DNA of 17,361 nucleotides from an uncultured Phascolarctobacterium sp. (GTDB lineage: Bacteria; Bacillota; Negativicutes; Acidaminococcales; Acidaminococcaceae), in assembly GCA_934234275.1 (NCBI GenBank), contig CAKQHU010000010.1:1-17361 (forward strand), written 5' to 3'. Positions 5,695-12,836 of this stretch are shown piece after piece (position 1 is the stretch's first letter; every line of letters begins with the position of its first letter). The position numbers were made by a program, and so were the translations under genes. The notes under the pieces were generated by a model. The model searched no databases, was not told the DNA's origin, and saw only the letters and a list, made by a program, of their open reading frames with translations.

Positions 5695-5724
5695 AGTGCT
5701 ACCACAGCGGTAGGCGGTTGCTCT
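5695..5724 (+). repeat. Left arm of long-range inverted repeat, 5' leader of the peptide gene
   Basis: AGTGCTACC, a 5-nt insert, then GGTAGGCGGTTGCTCT. The same sequence without the insert, 22 of 25 positions alike, occurs on the opposite strand at 5965-5941. The arm itself contains CTACC/GGTAG (5699-5703 with 5709-5713), a small hairpin. A second hairpin follows (GCTCTC...GAGGGC, 5720-5735). Confidence 0.75.
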
Positions 5725-5801
5725 CCTCGGAGGGCTTTGCGGCTCTCCTATTGCAAGAATCCATGTCCTTATGGAAATCTACAAGAAAGAGGGTGGCGCC
5801 G

Positions 5802-5891
5802 ATGAATATTCTTGAAGTCCTCGCATTATTAGGCTTCGGTTTGGCTTGTGTCAAATTTGGCTATGAACTCGGTAAAAACGCAAAAAAATAA
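5802..5891 (+). CDS. 29-residue hydrophobic peptide, candidate type I toxin
   Basis: The gene encodes a hydrophobic helix (MNILEVLALLGFGLACVKFG, residues 1-20) and a basic tail YELGKNAKK, the make-up of small membrane toxins such as the Fst/TxpA type or holin-like peptides. ATG 5802 has GAGGG 8 nt upstream. An in-frame ATG at 5763 would give 42 residues but has no ribosome site. The stop is followed within 1 nt by a bidirectional terminator, and a strong promoter 90 bp further points back toward the gene, so a convergent antisense RNA is likely. It lies between the two copies of the tRNA repeat and is the only plausible gene there. No family match could be run; membrane peptide is likely, toxin is inference. 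Confidence 0.65.
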   Translation: MNILEVLALLGFGLACVKFGYELGKNAKK

Positions 5892-5926
5892 CCGCCCCGT
5901 CCTAGGAAAACGAGCGGTTATTTTTA
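5889..5926 (+). terminator. Bidirectional terminator shared by peptide gene and antisense RNA
   Basis: AACCGC (5890-5895) pairs with GCGGTT (5914-5919), with CGT/ACG inside. Rightward it is followed by ATTTTT, leftward by ATTTTTTT, so it can end both converging transcripts. Confidence 0.75.
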
Positions 5927-5940
5927 ACTAACATTTTCTA

Positions 5941-5965
5941 AGGGCAACCGTCTATCGGTAGCACT
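5941..5965 (-). repeat. Right arm of long-range inverted repeat, 5' part of antisense RNA
   Basis: On the minus strand it reads AGTGCTACCGATAGACGG followed by TTGCCCT, matching the plus-strand leader at 5695-5724. Confidence 0.75.
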
Positions 5966-5977
5966 TTTTCTATGTTC

Positions 5978-6006
5978 ATTATACTATATCCAACAACTAA
6001 AAACAA
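5978..6006 (-). promoter_or_regulatory. Promoter of the candidate antisense RNA
   Basis: TTGTTT, 17 bp, TATAAT on the minus strand, directed at the peptide gene. No minus-strand protein gene follows before the tRNA, so an RNA product is the natural reading. Confidence 0.65.
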
Positions 6007-6054
6007 GTAGTTAGTAACTTGGGAAATCGTTGCAAAACAAGCATACTATTTCTA

Positions 6055-6147
6055 CGGAACCGTGTGCGGAGGTTCGATTCCTCTCAGGCGCACAAAATAG
6101 AAAACTACCGCTAAGGCTTTTGAAAGGCTTTAGCGGTTTTTTGATGC
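6055..6147 (+). repeat. Direct repeat, right copy: partial tRNA-Arg plus terminator
   Basis: Second copy of 5533-5625. It begins in mid-anticodon, has no 5' half and lacks the last CA of CCA, so it is not a functional tRNA. It includes a full copy of the terminator hairpin (6107-6142). On the minus strand that hairpin lies about 10 bp beyond the stop of the kinase gene and is followed by AGTTTTCTATTTT, so it may now terminate that gene. Confidence 0.92.
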
Positions 6148-6153
6148 TCATTT

Positions 6154-7299
6154 TCAGTTTAGCTTACTCAAATAATTTTTCAGGCCACGCGCACGGTTAG
6201 CAACTGCTTCGCTGATACGCGTAACGCGCTCTTTATCCAGATATGGACTTATCGATAAGGTATTGCGTACTATCTCAGCGCAAGCATCAATACCATTAAT
6301 ATCAATAAAACACTCTTTGACTAAGGCAAGCTGCTTTTTCTGCGTATCCTTAAACGGCATAGCAGGCAGCGACGTTCCTATTTCGCTATTCAAGGATTCA
6401 CACCACAGGCTTGTACCATTATCAAACAGCGGTGCCGGACCTAGGAACTTCAAAGAATCAACATCACGGATAAAACCGAAATTACCATAATGCCTGTCGC
6501 TATTCTCAATCAGGTAATCCAAGCACAGCATCTGCTGCAAATAGCCTGCAACATCAGGTATTTGCAAACAGTCACAGCATCTGAGGAAATGTCCGTAAGC
6601 GGAATCATTATTAGACCTCGGAAGAACATCCTTTACAAAATAAGCAGGCACAAATTCTGTTTCCGTAGTAATAAACTTAGGACACAGACACAGTGGTCGA
6701 TTATCCTCTATAATAAGCTTATATGGAACATGCTTAATTGCCAGAGCCTCCGCTACCTTAGCGGCAGCAATTTCATTATATGGTTGCTGCAATAGCGGCA
6801 CGGAACCTGCTTTGGCAAGATACGTAACGCTATGAATTTTTACCCATTTTTTCTTTAGCCAGCCATTGCTTGAAGCATCCGGCGTAAATGGGTTTATTGC
6901 AGGCCTGAAGGATTCCTTTTGAAAAAACGCTTCACCTAACTCTTTGGAAAAATCGTTAGTGAAAAAGTTAACCTCCTGCCATGTCAGCTCACTTTCTACA
7001 GGTTTCAGCCAATATTGATCAGACAGACTCAACCCCAAGCTGCGCTTGCTCAAAACCGCCGGAGATTCTACATCATACAAATGCAAAATATACCGCAATC
7101 CGTCGCGACTGGCAGGAATAATACGGCTACGCCACCACTGATTTAATCTGTCCACGAGCTTATTGAAATCATCGGTAAAAATACCTACCGGGAAGGCTTC
7201 TGGATTGTATACCTGCAGGACTTCGGTTATGTAACCTGCAGCGGACATCGTTGTCTTAACCAACGGAATATTTTTATTCATAATTATATACTTATCCAT
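6154..7299 (-). CDS. Stand-alone HipA-like serine/threonine kinase
   Basis: 381 residues. The C-terminal half has the HipA-type kinase core: NSDRHYGNFGF (residues ~266-276; D268 catalytic and N273 metal-binding by analogy) and the DNG of PAPLFDNGTSLW (D293, metal-binding). Upstream are the family's SLSDQYWLKP (~91-100) and DGWLKKKW-like SSNGWLKKKW (~143-152, nucleotide-binding region) and the QPYNEIAAAKVAE helix. The start is ATG 7299, with GGAGGG 7 nt upstream; a longer reading from 7338 would begin upstream of the -10. No hipB-like helix-turn-helix gene flanks it. Classical HipA phosphorylates glutamyl-tRNA synthetase; the target of this orphan type is unknown. It borders the tRNA repeat region. 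Confidence 0.82.
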   Translation of the reverse strand: MDKYIIMNKNIPLVKTTMSAAGYITEVLQVYNPEAFPVGIFTDDFNKLVDRLNQWWRSRIIPASRDGLRYILHLYDVESPAVLSKRSLGLSLSDQYWLKPVESELTWQEVNFFTNDFSKELGEAFFQKESFRPAINPFTPDASSNGWLKKKWVKIHSVTYLAKAGSVPLLQQPYNEIAAAKVAEALAIKHVPYKLIIEDNRPLCLCPKFITTETEFVPAYFVKDVLPRSNNDSAYGHFLRCCDCLQIPDVAGYLQQMLCLDYLIENSDRHYGNFGFIRDVDSLKFLGPAPLFDNGTSLWCESLNSEIGTSLPAMPFKDTQKKQLALVKECFIDINGIDACAEIVRNTLSISPYLDKERVTRISEAVANRARGLKNYLSKLN

Positions 7300-7326
7300 G
7301 CTTTTCCCTCCTTCAGTATTTTTTAT

Positions 7327-7355
7327 ATTATACCGCAAGCAGCATTTTTTTGAAA
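7327..7355 (-). promoter_or_regulatory. Promoter of the HipA-like gene
   Basis: Perfect -10 TATAAT (7332-7327) on the minus strand, 28 bp before the ATG; the -35 position (TTTCAA, 17-bp spacer) is weak. Confidence 0.5.
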
Positions 7356-7363
7356 GAAAATTA

Positions 7364-7405
7364 TAACCGCCCGCATCTCACCTTAACCTGAGACACGGGC
7401 GGTTA
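7364..7405 (-). terminator. Terminator between the small protein gene and the kinase gene
   Basis: TAACCGCCCG (7364-7373) pairs with CGGGCGGTTA (7396-7405) and TCTCA (7376-7380) with TGAGA (7389-7393). Leftward it is followed by TAATTTTCTTT. It isolates the kinase gene from upstream transcription. Confidence 0.8.
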
Positions 7406-7425
7406 ATGTTATTTTTGAAGATTAA

Positions 7426-7782
7426 TTACAGCAGCTCTGCCTTTTTATCCAAAATTGCTTTGCAGGCAGCGCAGGCCGGGCAATCGCAATAGGCAGCACC
7501 AGCAGCCTTGATTTCCTTAGCATGTGCCAGAATATTTTTTGCCAGCTCAGCGCCAAAAACACCAACGCCTGCTTCAGAACCGGCAAAACCAATCAGGCCG
7601 TCAATCGGCATGATATCTGCTTCCAGCTCTGCTATATAAGCCTTAGTTGCTTCTGCTTCTTCCGCAGTACCAACAGCTGCCAGCCATTTTTCAGCAGCAG
7701 CCTTTGCTTCAGCGCTGCAGCTCGGAGCAGCAATTAAAGCTTCAGTTTGTTCTTTTACAAAAATTAAAGTTTCTTGTTTCAT
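7426..7782 (-). CDS. Small cysteine-motif protein of unknown function
   Basis: 118 residues, acidic, largely alpha-helical and alanine-rich. A C-terminal C-x-C-x2-C-x2-C cluster (CDCPACAACKAI, residues ~98-109) plus C22 suggest metal or redox-cofactor binding. The middle (ADIMPIDGLIGFAGSEAGVG) looks conserved. I recall similar short proteins in anaerobic Firmicutes being labelled Hsp90, but nothing in the sequence resembles the Hsp90 ATPase, so that label should not be used. The start ATG 7782 has GGAGG 10 nt upstream. It is monocistronic, between its own promoter and a strong terminator. Confidence 0.75.
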   Translation of the reverse strand: MKQETLIFVKEQTEALIAAPSCSAEAKAAAEKWLAAVGTAEEAEATKAYIAELEADIMPIDGLIGFAGSEAGVGVFGAELAKNILAHAKEIKAAGAAYCDCPACAACKAILDKKAELL

Positions 7783-7826
7783 AATCTGTTAACCTCCTCG
7801 TGATGCATTGCACATCATCTGTACAT

Positions 7827-7855
7827 ATCATAGTACCAAATTGCAGTCATGTAAA
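7827..7855 (-). promoter_or_regulatory. Promoter of the small cysteine-motif protein gene
   Basis: Minus strand -35 TTTACA (7855-7850), 17-bp spacer, -10 TATGAT (7832-7827). A short inverted repeat CGCAC/GTGCG lies just upstream (about 7859-7874). Confidence 0.7.
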
Positions 7856-8002
7856 GTACGCACTTTCATGTGCGCTAGTTACCGCAAGGTTACTATTGTA
7901 GTATCCTGCGTATGCCCATTCTCAGAATAGTAGCTTGATGATAATGACATGCATACTGCAAGCAGCGAAAAGTATCATATTAATACACCAAAATTTATAA
8001 TT

Positions 8003-9619
8003 TTACCAGGCAGCCACTGTTCCGTCAGCACGTGGCTCCGTTGCTCCCGCCAGTACGCCGTCAGGGCAACGCCAGATGATTTCGCCCCTGCCGAAGCTGG
8101 TGTAATCGCTCATAACGCGCACCTCATGACCTTGCTTGCGCAGCTGCTCCACTACCTCTGGCGCAAAGCGGTCCTCCAGCCACACCTCGCGTCCGTCAAT
8201 CCACTGCCAGCGCGGCGCATCAAGCGCAGCCTGAGGATTCAGCAGAAAATCAATTGTATTCATCAGCACCTGCACATGACCTTGCGGCTGCATATAGGCA
8301 CCCATAACACCAAACGGACCAACAGCTTCGCCATCCTTAGTCAAAAAGCCTGGGATAATTGTATGATAAGGCTTCTTGCGAGGCAACAGAAAATCATCTG
8401 AGGACTCGTCCAAGCTAAACCCTGCTCCTCTATCATTAAAGTTGATGCCATAACCAGGCAGCACAACGCCACTGCCAAAGTCTTTGTAGTTGCTCTGGAT
8501 AAAGGAAACCATATTTCCCTCGTTATCTGCGGTGCACAGATAAACAGTACCGCCGCAGAAGGGCTTGCCTGCTTCCGGCAGCAAGGCCTGCTCGCCAATC
8601 AGCGCCCGGCGTTTGGCTGCATATTCCTCGCTCAGCATAGCTTCCACCTTAGTACGCATATAGCGCGGGTCGGCAATATACTGCATGCCATCGGCAAAGG
8701 CCAGCTTCATAGCCTCAATCTGCTTATGCAGCGTTGCTACGCTGTCACGTCCGTCAAAATCAAAACCCTTCAATATGTTCAAAGCCATCAGCGCCGTAAT
8801 ACCGTGACCGTTTGGCGGCATCTCCCACACATCATAGCCACGATAATTAATATGCACCGGTTCAACAAATTCCGCGCGATAATCAGCCAAATCCGCCAAA
8901 GTCAGGCAACCGCCGGTCTTTTCGCTGAAGTCGACAATTTTTTCGGCAAGCTCACCGCGATAATAGCTTTCGCAATAGCTTTCCGCCAACAGGCGCAGTG
9001 TTTTGGCATGATCAGGCAAGCGCACCAGCTCGCCTGTGCGCGGTGCCACGCCTTTGGGCGCAAAGGTTGCAAACCAGGGTGCAACAGCAGGATTATCCTT
9101 ATACGGCGCAAGAGCTTCTATGCCCTCCTGCCAGAAGCGTGCTACTATCGGCGAAACAGGATAGCCGTTTTCCGCATAATCAATAGCAGGCGCAAACAGT
9201 TGCGCAAATGGCAGACGGCCGAAGCGTTTATGCAGCTCCGCCCAAGCGGAAGGCGCTCCCGGAACTGTCACTGCCTGCCAGCCTCTAAACGGCATTTTAT
9301 CTGTATGTCCTGCAGCGCGCACCTTCTCCGCCGTCAGGTTCTGCGGCGCATAACCGCTGCCGTTGATGCCATAAAGCTTGTCCTTTACCCAGACAATCGC
9401 AAAGCAGTCGCTGCCAAGACCGTTATTCGTAGGCTCTACTACGGTCTGGCAAATTGCCGTGGCGATGGCGGCATCTACCGCGTTGCCGCCTTGTTGTAAA
9501 ATTTGCAGACCCGCCTGTGATGCCAATGGCTGCGAGGTGCAAATCATACCGCGTCTGCCATAAACTACGCGACGGCGCGAAGCGTAAGGATATTGTTGTC
9601 CGTCGAATTGTATTTGCAT
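8003..9619 (-). CDS. ggt: Gamma-glutamyltransferase family protein (Ntn-hydrolase)
   Basis: 538 residues. N-terminal large-subunit region: the GMICTSQPLASQAGLQILQQ and GGNAVDAAIA segments (~residues 24-54) and GLGSDCFA. The autoprocessing threonine is predicted at T358 in FCGGTVYL, followed by NMVSFIQSNYKDFGSG and the small-subunit motifs DRGAGFSL and GVMGAYMQPQGH. The enzyme self-cleaves before that Thr and transfers or hydrolyses gamma-glutamyl groups, typically of glutathione. There is no signal peptide, unlike many bacterial Ggt, so a cytoplasmic YwrD-like role, or another acylase substrate, is possible. The start ATG 9619 has GGAGG 8 nt upstream; the ATG at 9634 lies in that ribosome site. 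Monocistronic. Confidence 0.88.
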   Translation of the reverse strand: MQIQFDGQQYPYASRRRVVYGRRGMICTSQPLASQAGLQILQQGGNAVDAAIATAICQTVVEPTNNGLGSDCFAIVWVKDKLYGINGSGYAPQNLTAEKVRAAGHTDKMPFRGWQAVTVPGAPSAWAELHKRFGRLPFAQLFAPAIDYAENGYPVSPIVARFWQEGIEALAPYKDNPAVAPWFATFAPKGVAPRTGELVRLPDHAKTLRLLAESYCESYYRGELAEKIVDFSEKTGGCLTLADLADYRAEFVEPVHINYRGYDVWEMPPNGHGITALMALNILKGFDFDGRDSVATLHKQIEAMKLAFADGMQYIADPRYMRTKVEAMLSEEYAAKRRALIGEQALLPEAGKPFCGGTVYLCTADNEGNMVSFIQSNYKDFGSGVVLPGYGINFNDRGAGFSLDESSDDFLLPRKKPYHTIIPGFLTKDGEAVGPFGVMGAYMQPQGHVQVLMNTIDFLLNPQAALDAPRWQWIDGREVWLEDRFAPEVVEQLRKQGHEVRVMSDYTSFGRGEIIWRCPDGVLAGATEPRADGTVAAW

Positions 9620-9661
9620 TCTTATCCCCTCCATAAGTTATGATATATAATTTATCATGTT

Positions 9662-9690
9662 ATTACAGCCTGCTTAAACGAATTTACCAA
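9662..9690 (-). promoter_or_regulatory. Promoter of the gamma-glutamyltransferase gene
   Basis: Minus strand -35 TTGGTA (9690-9685), 17-bp spacer, -10 TGTAAT (9667-9662), 43 bp before the ATG. Confidence 0.5.
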
Positions 9691-9736
9691 AATATTATTA
9701 ACTTACCATTGTAATAAGCAGACAAAAAACAGATGT

Positions 9737-9768
9737 AGGCAGTCGCCATTTTGGCGTACTGCCTTTTT
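9737..9768 (+). terminator. Intergenic terminator-like hairpin
   Basis: AGGCAGT (9737-9743) pairs with ACTGCCT (9758-9764) and CGCC with GGCG, one bulged T, followed rightward by five T; leftward the T run comes 7 nt late. No rightward gene precedes it, so it may be a backup for leftward read-through from the B12 operon. The rest of the 347-bp gap (9620-9966) holds only this, the promoter above and the next terminator; I see no gene. Confidence 0.5.
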
Positions 9769-9885
9769 ATCATATTATAAGCCTTCTTATGCATTCAGAC
9801 AAGATATAGAGAAAACTATCAGTTATTTTTTAAGCAGTTTGGATAATAAATGTATTACTGATACCACCTATTACACAAACCAAAC

Positions 9886-9919
9886 GGAGGCTAAGGTTGT
9901 AAACAATGCCTTAGCCTCC
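9886..9919 (-). terminator. Terminator of the cobalamin uptake operon
   Basis: Perfect 11-bp stem GGAGGCTAAGG (9886-9896) with CCTTAGCCTCC (9909-9919), loop of 12 nt, followed leftward by GTTTGGTTTG. It lies about 50 bp beyond the last gene. Confidence 0.75.
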
Positions 9920-9966
9920 AATGTTTTGATATATTTTTCAATTCAAAAGTCTTATCCAGTGCTTTC

Positions 9967-10737
9967 CTATTGCCAATGCTGAGGTAAATACACAATGTTA
10001 ATCCTTCCGGATGCATCTTTATCCACTCTGCAGCGCACCTCATACATATCATAAATAAACTTTTCCGTCAACAACTCGCGCGGAGTTCCCATGCCCACAA
10101 TCTGTCCGTCCTTAATTGCTACCAGACGGTCACAGTACATTGCAGCAATATTTAAATCATGTACTGCTGCCACTACAGTTAAATCAAGTGATTTGACAAT
10201 ATCCATAATCTGCAGCTGATACTTGACATCCAGATGGTTTGTCGGCTCGTCCAACACCAGACATTCCGTCTGTTGCGTCAGCGCACGTGCCAAAATTACG
10301 CGCTGCTGCTCGCCGCCGCTAAGCGTCGCAAAGCTGCGTTCTTCAAAGTCCGCCAGACCTACTGTCGCCAACGCTTCACGCGCTATGCGATAATCGTTGA
10401 GATTATCACGCTCCAACATTTTCTTGTGCGGCGAACGTCCCATCAGCACAACCTCCAGCACTGAAAAATCAAAGCTATAAACATTATGCTGTGCTACTAC
10501 CGCCAACTGCAATGCTGATTCACGATAAGAAAGCTCATCCAGTGGCGTGCCATTAAGAGTAATTTTTCCTCCTGTCGGCTTCTGTACACGGTAAACACAT
10601 TTCAGGAAAGTACTCTTACCGCTGCCATTCGGACCGATAATGCCCACAAATTCCTTATTGTGCAGGCTGAAATCTATTCCCTTAAGAATCTCCTTGGAGC
10701 CAAAGGCCATTTTTACAGCTTCTGCTAAAATTTCCAT
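9967..10737 (-). CDS. btuD: Cobalamin ABC importer ATP-binding protein
   Basis: 256-residue ABC ATPase of the FecE/BtuD type. Walker A GPNGSGKST (residues 35-43), Q-loop Q83, signature LSGGEQQ (139-145), Walker B LVLDEPTNHLD (160-170) and H-loop H193 are all present, so it should be active. It powers the inner-membrane permease encoded just upstream; the genes are 2 nt apart, and the ribosome site GGAGG sits in the last permease codons, 9 nt before ATG 10737. It is the last gene of the riboswitch-headed operon. By sequence alone iron-siderophore and B12 ATPases are hard to separate; the riboswitch decides for cobalamin. Confidence 0.88.
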   Translation of the reverse strand: MEILAEAVKMAFGSKEILKGIDFSLHNKEFVGIIGPNGSGKSTFLKCVYRVQKPTGGKITLNGTPLDELSYRESALQLAVVAQHNVYSFDFSVLEVVLMGRSPHKKMLERDNLNDYRIAREALATVGLADFEERSFATLSGGEQQRVILARALTQQTECLVLDEPTNHLDVKYQLQIMDIVKSLDLTVVAAVHDLNIAAMYCDRLVAIKDGQIVGMGTPRELLTEKFIYDMYEVRCRVDKDASGRINIVYLPQHWQ

Positions 10738-10739
10738 TA

Positions 10740-11795
10740 TCAGTTACCTCCGAAACCATAGGTTCTCTTAATCATCAGGTAAACGAAGCATGGTGCGCCG
10801 ATAATCGAAATCAAAATGCCAATCGGCAACTCGGTACGTGGAATAATTATACGGCAGAGACCATCGGCAACCACCAAAAATATTGCTCCTGTCAAAGCTG
10901 CAACCGGAATGAGTCTTTTGTGATCAGTTCCTACAAGCATGCGGATAACATGCGGTACCACCAAACCGACAAAGCCTATCATGCCTGCAGAATAAACAAC
11001 AAAGCCTACAATAAGAGAGCTAACCAGCAGATAAATTTGTCTATAAATATGTAAATCAGTTCCTAAGGTCAACGCCGATTCATCACCTAACAGCATCAAG
11101 TTAAGCATACGGCTCTGCGTCCATAAGAACAGCACAGCTAAAATTACAATCGGACCAATAATCATCAGGTTTTCCCACTTAGCACCGGCAAAACTGCCCA
11201 TCATCCAATAAGCAATACTCTGCATGCCTTCCTTATTGTTTGCAAAGTAAACAATGAAGCTGGAAAAAGCACCGCATACCGCACTCAACGCCATACCACC
11301 CAAAAGCAGCTTGATGGAATTGCTGCGGCCGCCAAGGTTAGAAATAAACAGTACGCCCAGCGACATAGCAAAGGCACCGATAAAGGCTGCAATGCCGACA
11401 AAGTTTTCACCCAGCGCCACGCCGATGCCCAACAGAATTGCTGCCGTCGCACCTAAGGAGGCACCTGAAGAAATACCAAGAATATACGGGTCCGCCAACG
11501 GGTTCTTTACTACAGCCTGCATGATAACGCCGCAGACCGAAAGTCCCATGCCTACTAAGGCAGCCAGCACCAGACGAGGCAGACGCAAGAGCCAGATAAT
11601 ATCATGCACCGGTCCCTGACCTGCGGTTTCAATTGCCATTCCGCTTGTAAACTGATTTACTATCCCCTCATAAATTTGCACGAACGACAGCTTTACCGTG
11701 CCTATGCTGAGAGCCCATAAAAACGCAAGCACCAAAAGCACTGCTAAAAGAAGCATTACCAAAGCAACACTAATTTCTTTTGAACGATTTCTCAT
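10740..11795 (-). CDS. btuC: Cobalamin ABC importer permease (FecCD family)
   Basis: 351 residues, about ten hydrophobic segments. Family hallmarks are LPRLVLAALVGMGLSVCGVIMQAVVKNPLADP split over residues ~70-105 (the LPR..L...G..L...G...Q...NPLA.P motif), GISSGASLGA, and near the end GFVGLVVPHVIRMLVGTDH, the cytoplasmic coupling region, then ILISIIGAPCFVYLM. It forms the homodimeric inner-membrane channel. The start ATG 11795 is 2 nt after the stop of the binding-protein gene, with AAAGGAG 6 nt upstream inside that gene's last codons. Confidence 0.9.
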   Translation of the reverse strand: MRNRSKEISVALVMLLLAVLLVLAFLWALSIGTVKLSFVQIYEGIVNQFTSGMAIETAGQGPVHDIIWLLRLPRLVLAALVGMGLSVCGVIMQAVVKNPLADPYILGISSGASLGATAAILLGIGVALGENFVGIAAFIGAFAMSLGVLFISNLGGRSNSIKLLLGGMALSAVCGAFSSFIVYFANNKEGMQSIAYWMMGSFAGAKWENLMIIGPIVILAVLFLWTQSRMLNLMLLGDESALTLGTDLHIYRQIYLLVSSLIVGFVVYSAGMIGFVGLVVPHVIRMLVGTDHKRLIPVAALTGAIFLVVADGLCRIIIPRTELPIGILISIIGAPCFVYLMIKRTYGFGGN

Positions 11796-11797
11796 AC

Positions 11798-12820
11798 TTA
11801 ACTCCTTTTACCGGAAGCATTTAATTCCGGATAAAGTCCATTTTTTATCAGCCGTATTCCCTTGATTGTTTTTATAGCAGATGTATACATACAATCAAAA
11901 GGCAGTAGGCATATGCGATTATTTTGAACAGCTTTTAAGGAGCTGTATTCAGGCTGCTGAAATATACTTCTAATGATGTCCTTCTGATAATCGCTAAAAT
12001 AAACCACAAAAATCACATCCGGATTTTCTTCGATAAGACCTTCGACGCCTACTCTTTTTTCTTTAACAGGCATACATCCGCCTAATGATCTGACCATATC
12101 GCCTACCAGCCAGCCATCATCATAATTCATAAAAGCACCTCGACCGCTAACCTCTATAACCATAACTCTCTGCTGCGGTTTACCTTGGACAGCTTCCTGG
12201 GTAATTTTTAACTCATCTTGAATTTCACGAATCAAATGATTGGTTTTCGGTTCCACGTGAAAGATCTTTCCCATATCAGCCAGGAATTGCTTCTCATCCT
12301 CTATTGTTCCGTAATTCAATATATGATTTGAGGTAGCTACTACATACGTTTTGATTCCTCTGGCATTCCACCATTGGGTTGGTCTTCTGAGGATAGATGT
12401 AAATGTTGATTTCCAGCCCAAAATTAAATCTGGATTTGCTGACAGTACGGTCTCTGTATTGAGGGAATGTACTGTTTTTTTCTGTATCTTTGCCATTTCC
12501 TCCGGATATTCTTGCAGCAGTCTTTTATAACTCATACTTTTAGGTGACACTGAAGTTTCTACAATAGAATCACCTAAACCTAAAGCCAACATAGTTTCCA
12601 TTGTATTTAATTCATCTACAACAACACGCTGTGGCCTATGAGTAAACGTCATTTGAATCTTATTCCTGTTCGAATCATAGGTATCTATAGTAACAGGAGT
12701 ATATTTACCTACATCTGCGCTATTGCCTCCCGAATTAGGTATATATTCCTCGCTATTTACAAAACATCCACCTATAAATATTGTCCCCAATATCGCTGCT
12801 AAAAAAATTAAATTTTTCAT
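11798..12820 (-). CDS. btuF: Cobalamin-binding lipoprotein of the ABC importer
   Basis: 340 residues. A lipoprotein signal with IGG-C at residues 16-19 predicts lipidation at C19. A class III periplasmic binding protein follows: RPQRVVVDELNTMETMLALG (N-lobe, ~62-81), SANPDLILGW (~127-136), and NPDVIFVVYFSD, the C-lobe equivalent. It would collect cobalamin behind the outer-membrane receptor and hand it to the permease. The start ATG 12820 has only a weak AAGG site 7 nt upstream. The gene follows the receptor gene by 75 bp containing a strong hairpin, so its expression is probably lower than the receptor's. BtuF identity comes from context; a siderophore-binding role cannot be excluded by sequence. 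Confidence 0.82.
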   Translation of the reverse strand: MKNLIFLAAILGTIFIGGCFVNSEEYIPNSGGNSADVGKYTPVTIDTYDSNRNKIQMTFTHRPQRVVVDELNTMETMLALGLGDSIVETSVSPKSMSYKRLLQEYPEEMAKIQKKTVHSLNTETVLSANPDLILGWKSTFTSILRRPTQWWNARGIKTYVVATSNHILNYGTIEDEKQFLADMGKIFHVEPKTNHLIREIQDELKITQEAVQGKPQQRVMVIEVSGRGAFMNYDDGWLVGDMVRSLGGCMPVKEKRVGVEGLIEENPDVIFVVYFSDYQKDIIRSIFQQPEYSSLKAVQNNRICLLPFDCMYTSAIKTIKGIRLIKNGLYPELNASGKRS

Positions 12821-12836
12821 TTTTGTACCTTAAAAG

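Larger units (their letters stand above)
5882..5972 (-). ncRNA. Candidate antisense (antitoxin-like) RNA
   Basis: Inferred from its promoter: minus strand -35 TTGTTT (6006-6001), 17-bp spacer, -10 TATAAT (5983-5978). It would start near 5972 and end at the shared terminator, about 90 nt. Its 5' part (5965-5941) repeats the leader sequence of the opposing peptide mRNA. No ORF with a ribosome site is visible in it. Overlap with the peptide mRNA is limited to the terminator region. Confidence 0.5.

Noticed and set aside
5763..5891. 42-residue version of the small peptide starting at an upstream in-frame ATG
   Set aside because: No ribosome site before 5763, whereas ATG 5802 has GAGGG at 8 nt; the extension is basic and would precede the hydrophobic helix.
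6055..6093. Second tRNA-Arg gene
   Set aside because: Only the part from the anticodon onward is present and CCA is incomplete; it is a duplicated fragment.
8726..9499. 257-codon plus-strand open frame opposite the gamma-glutamyltransferase gene
   Set aside because: The minus-strand enzyme has clear motifs throughout; this frame is basic, cysteine-rich shadow sequence without family features.
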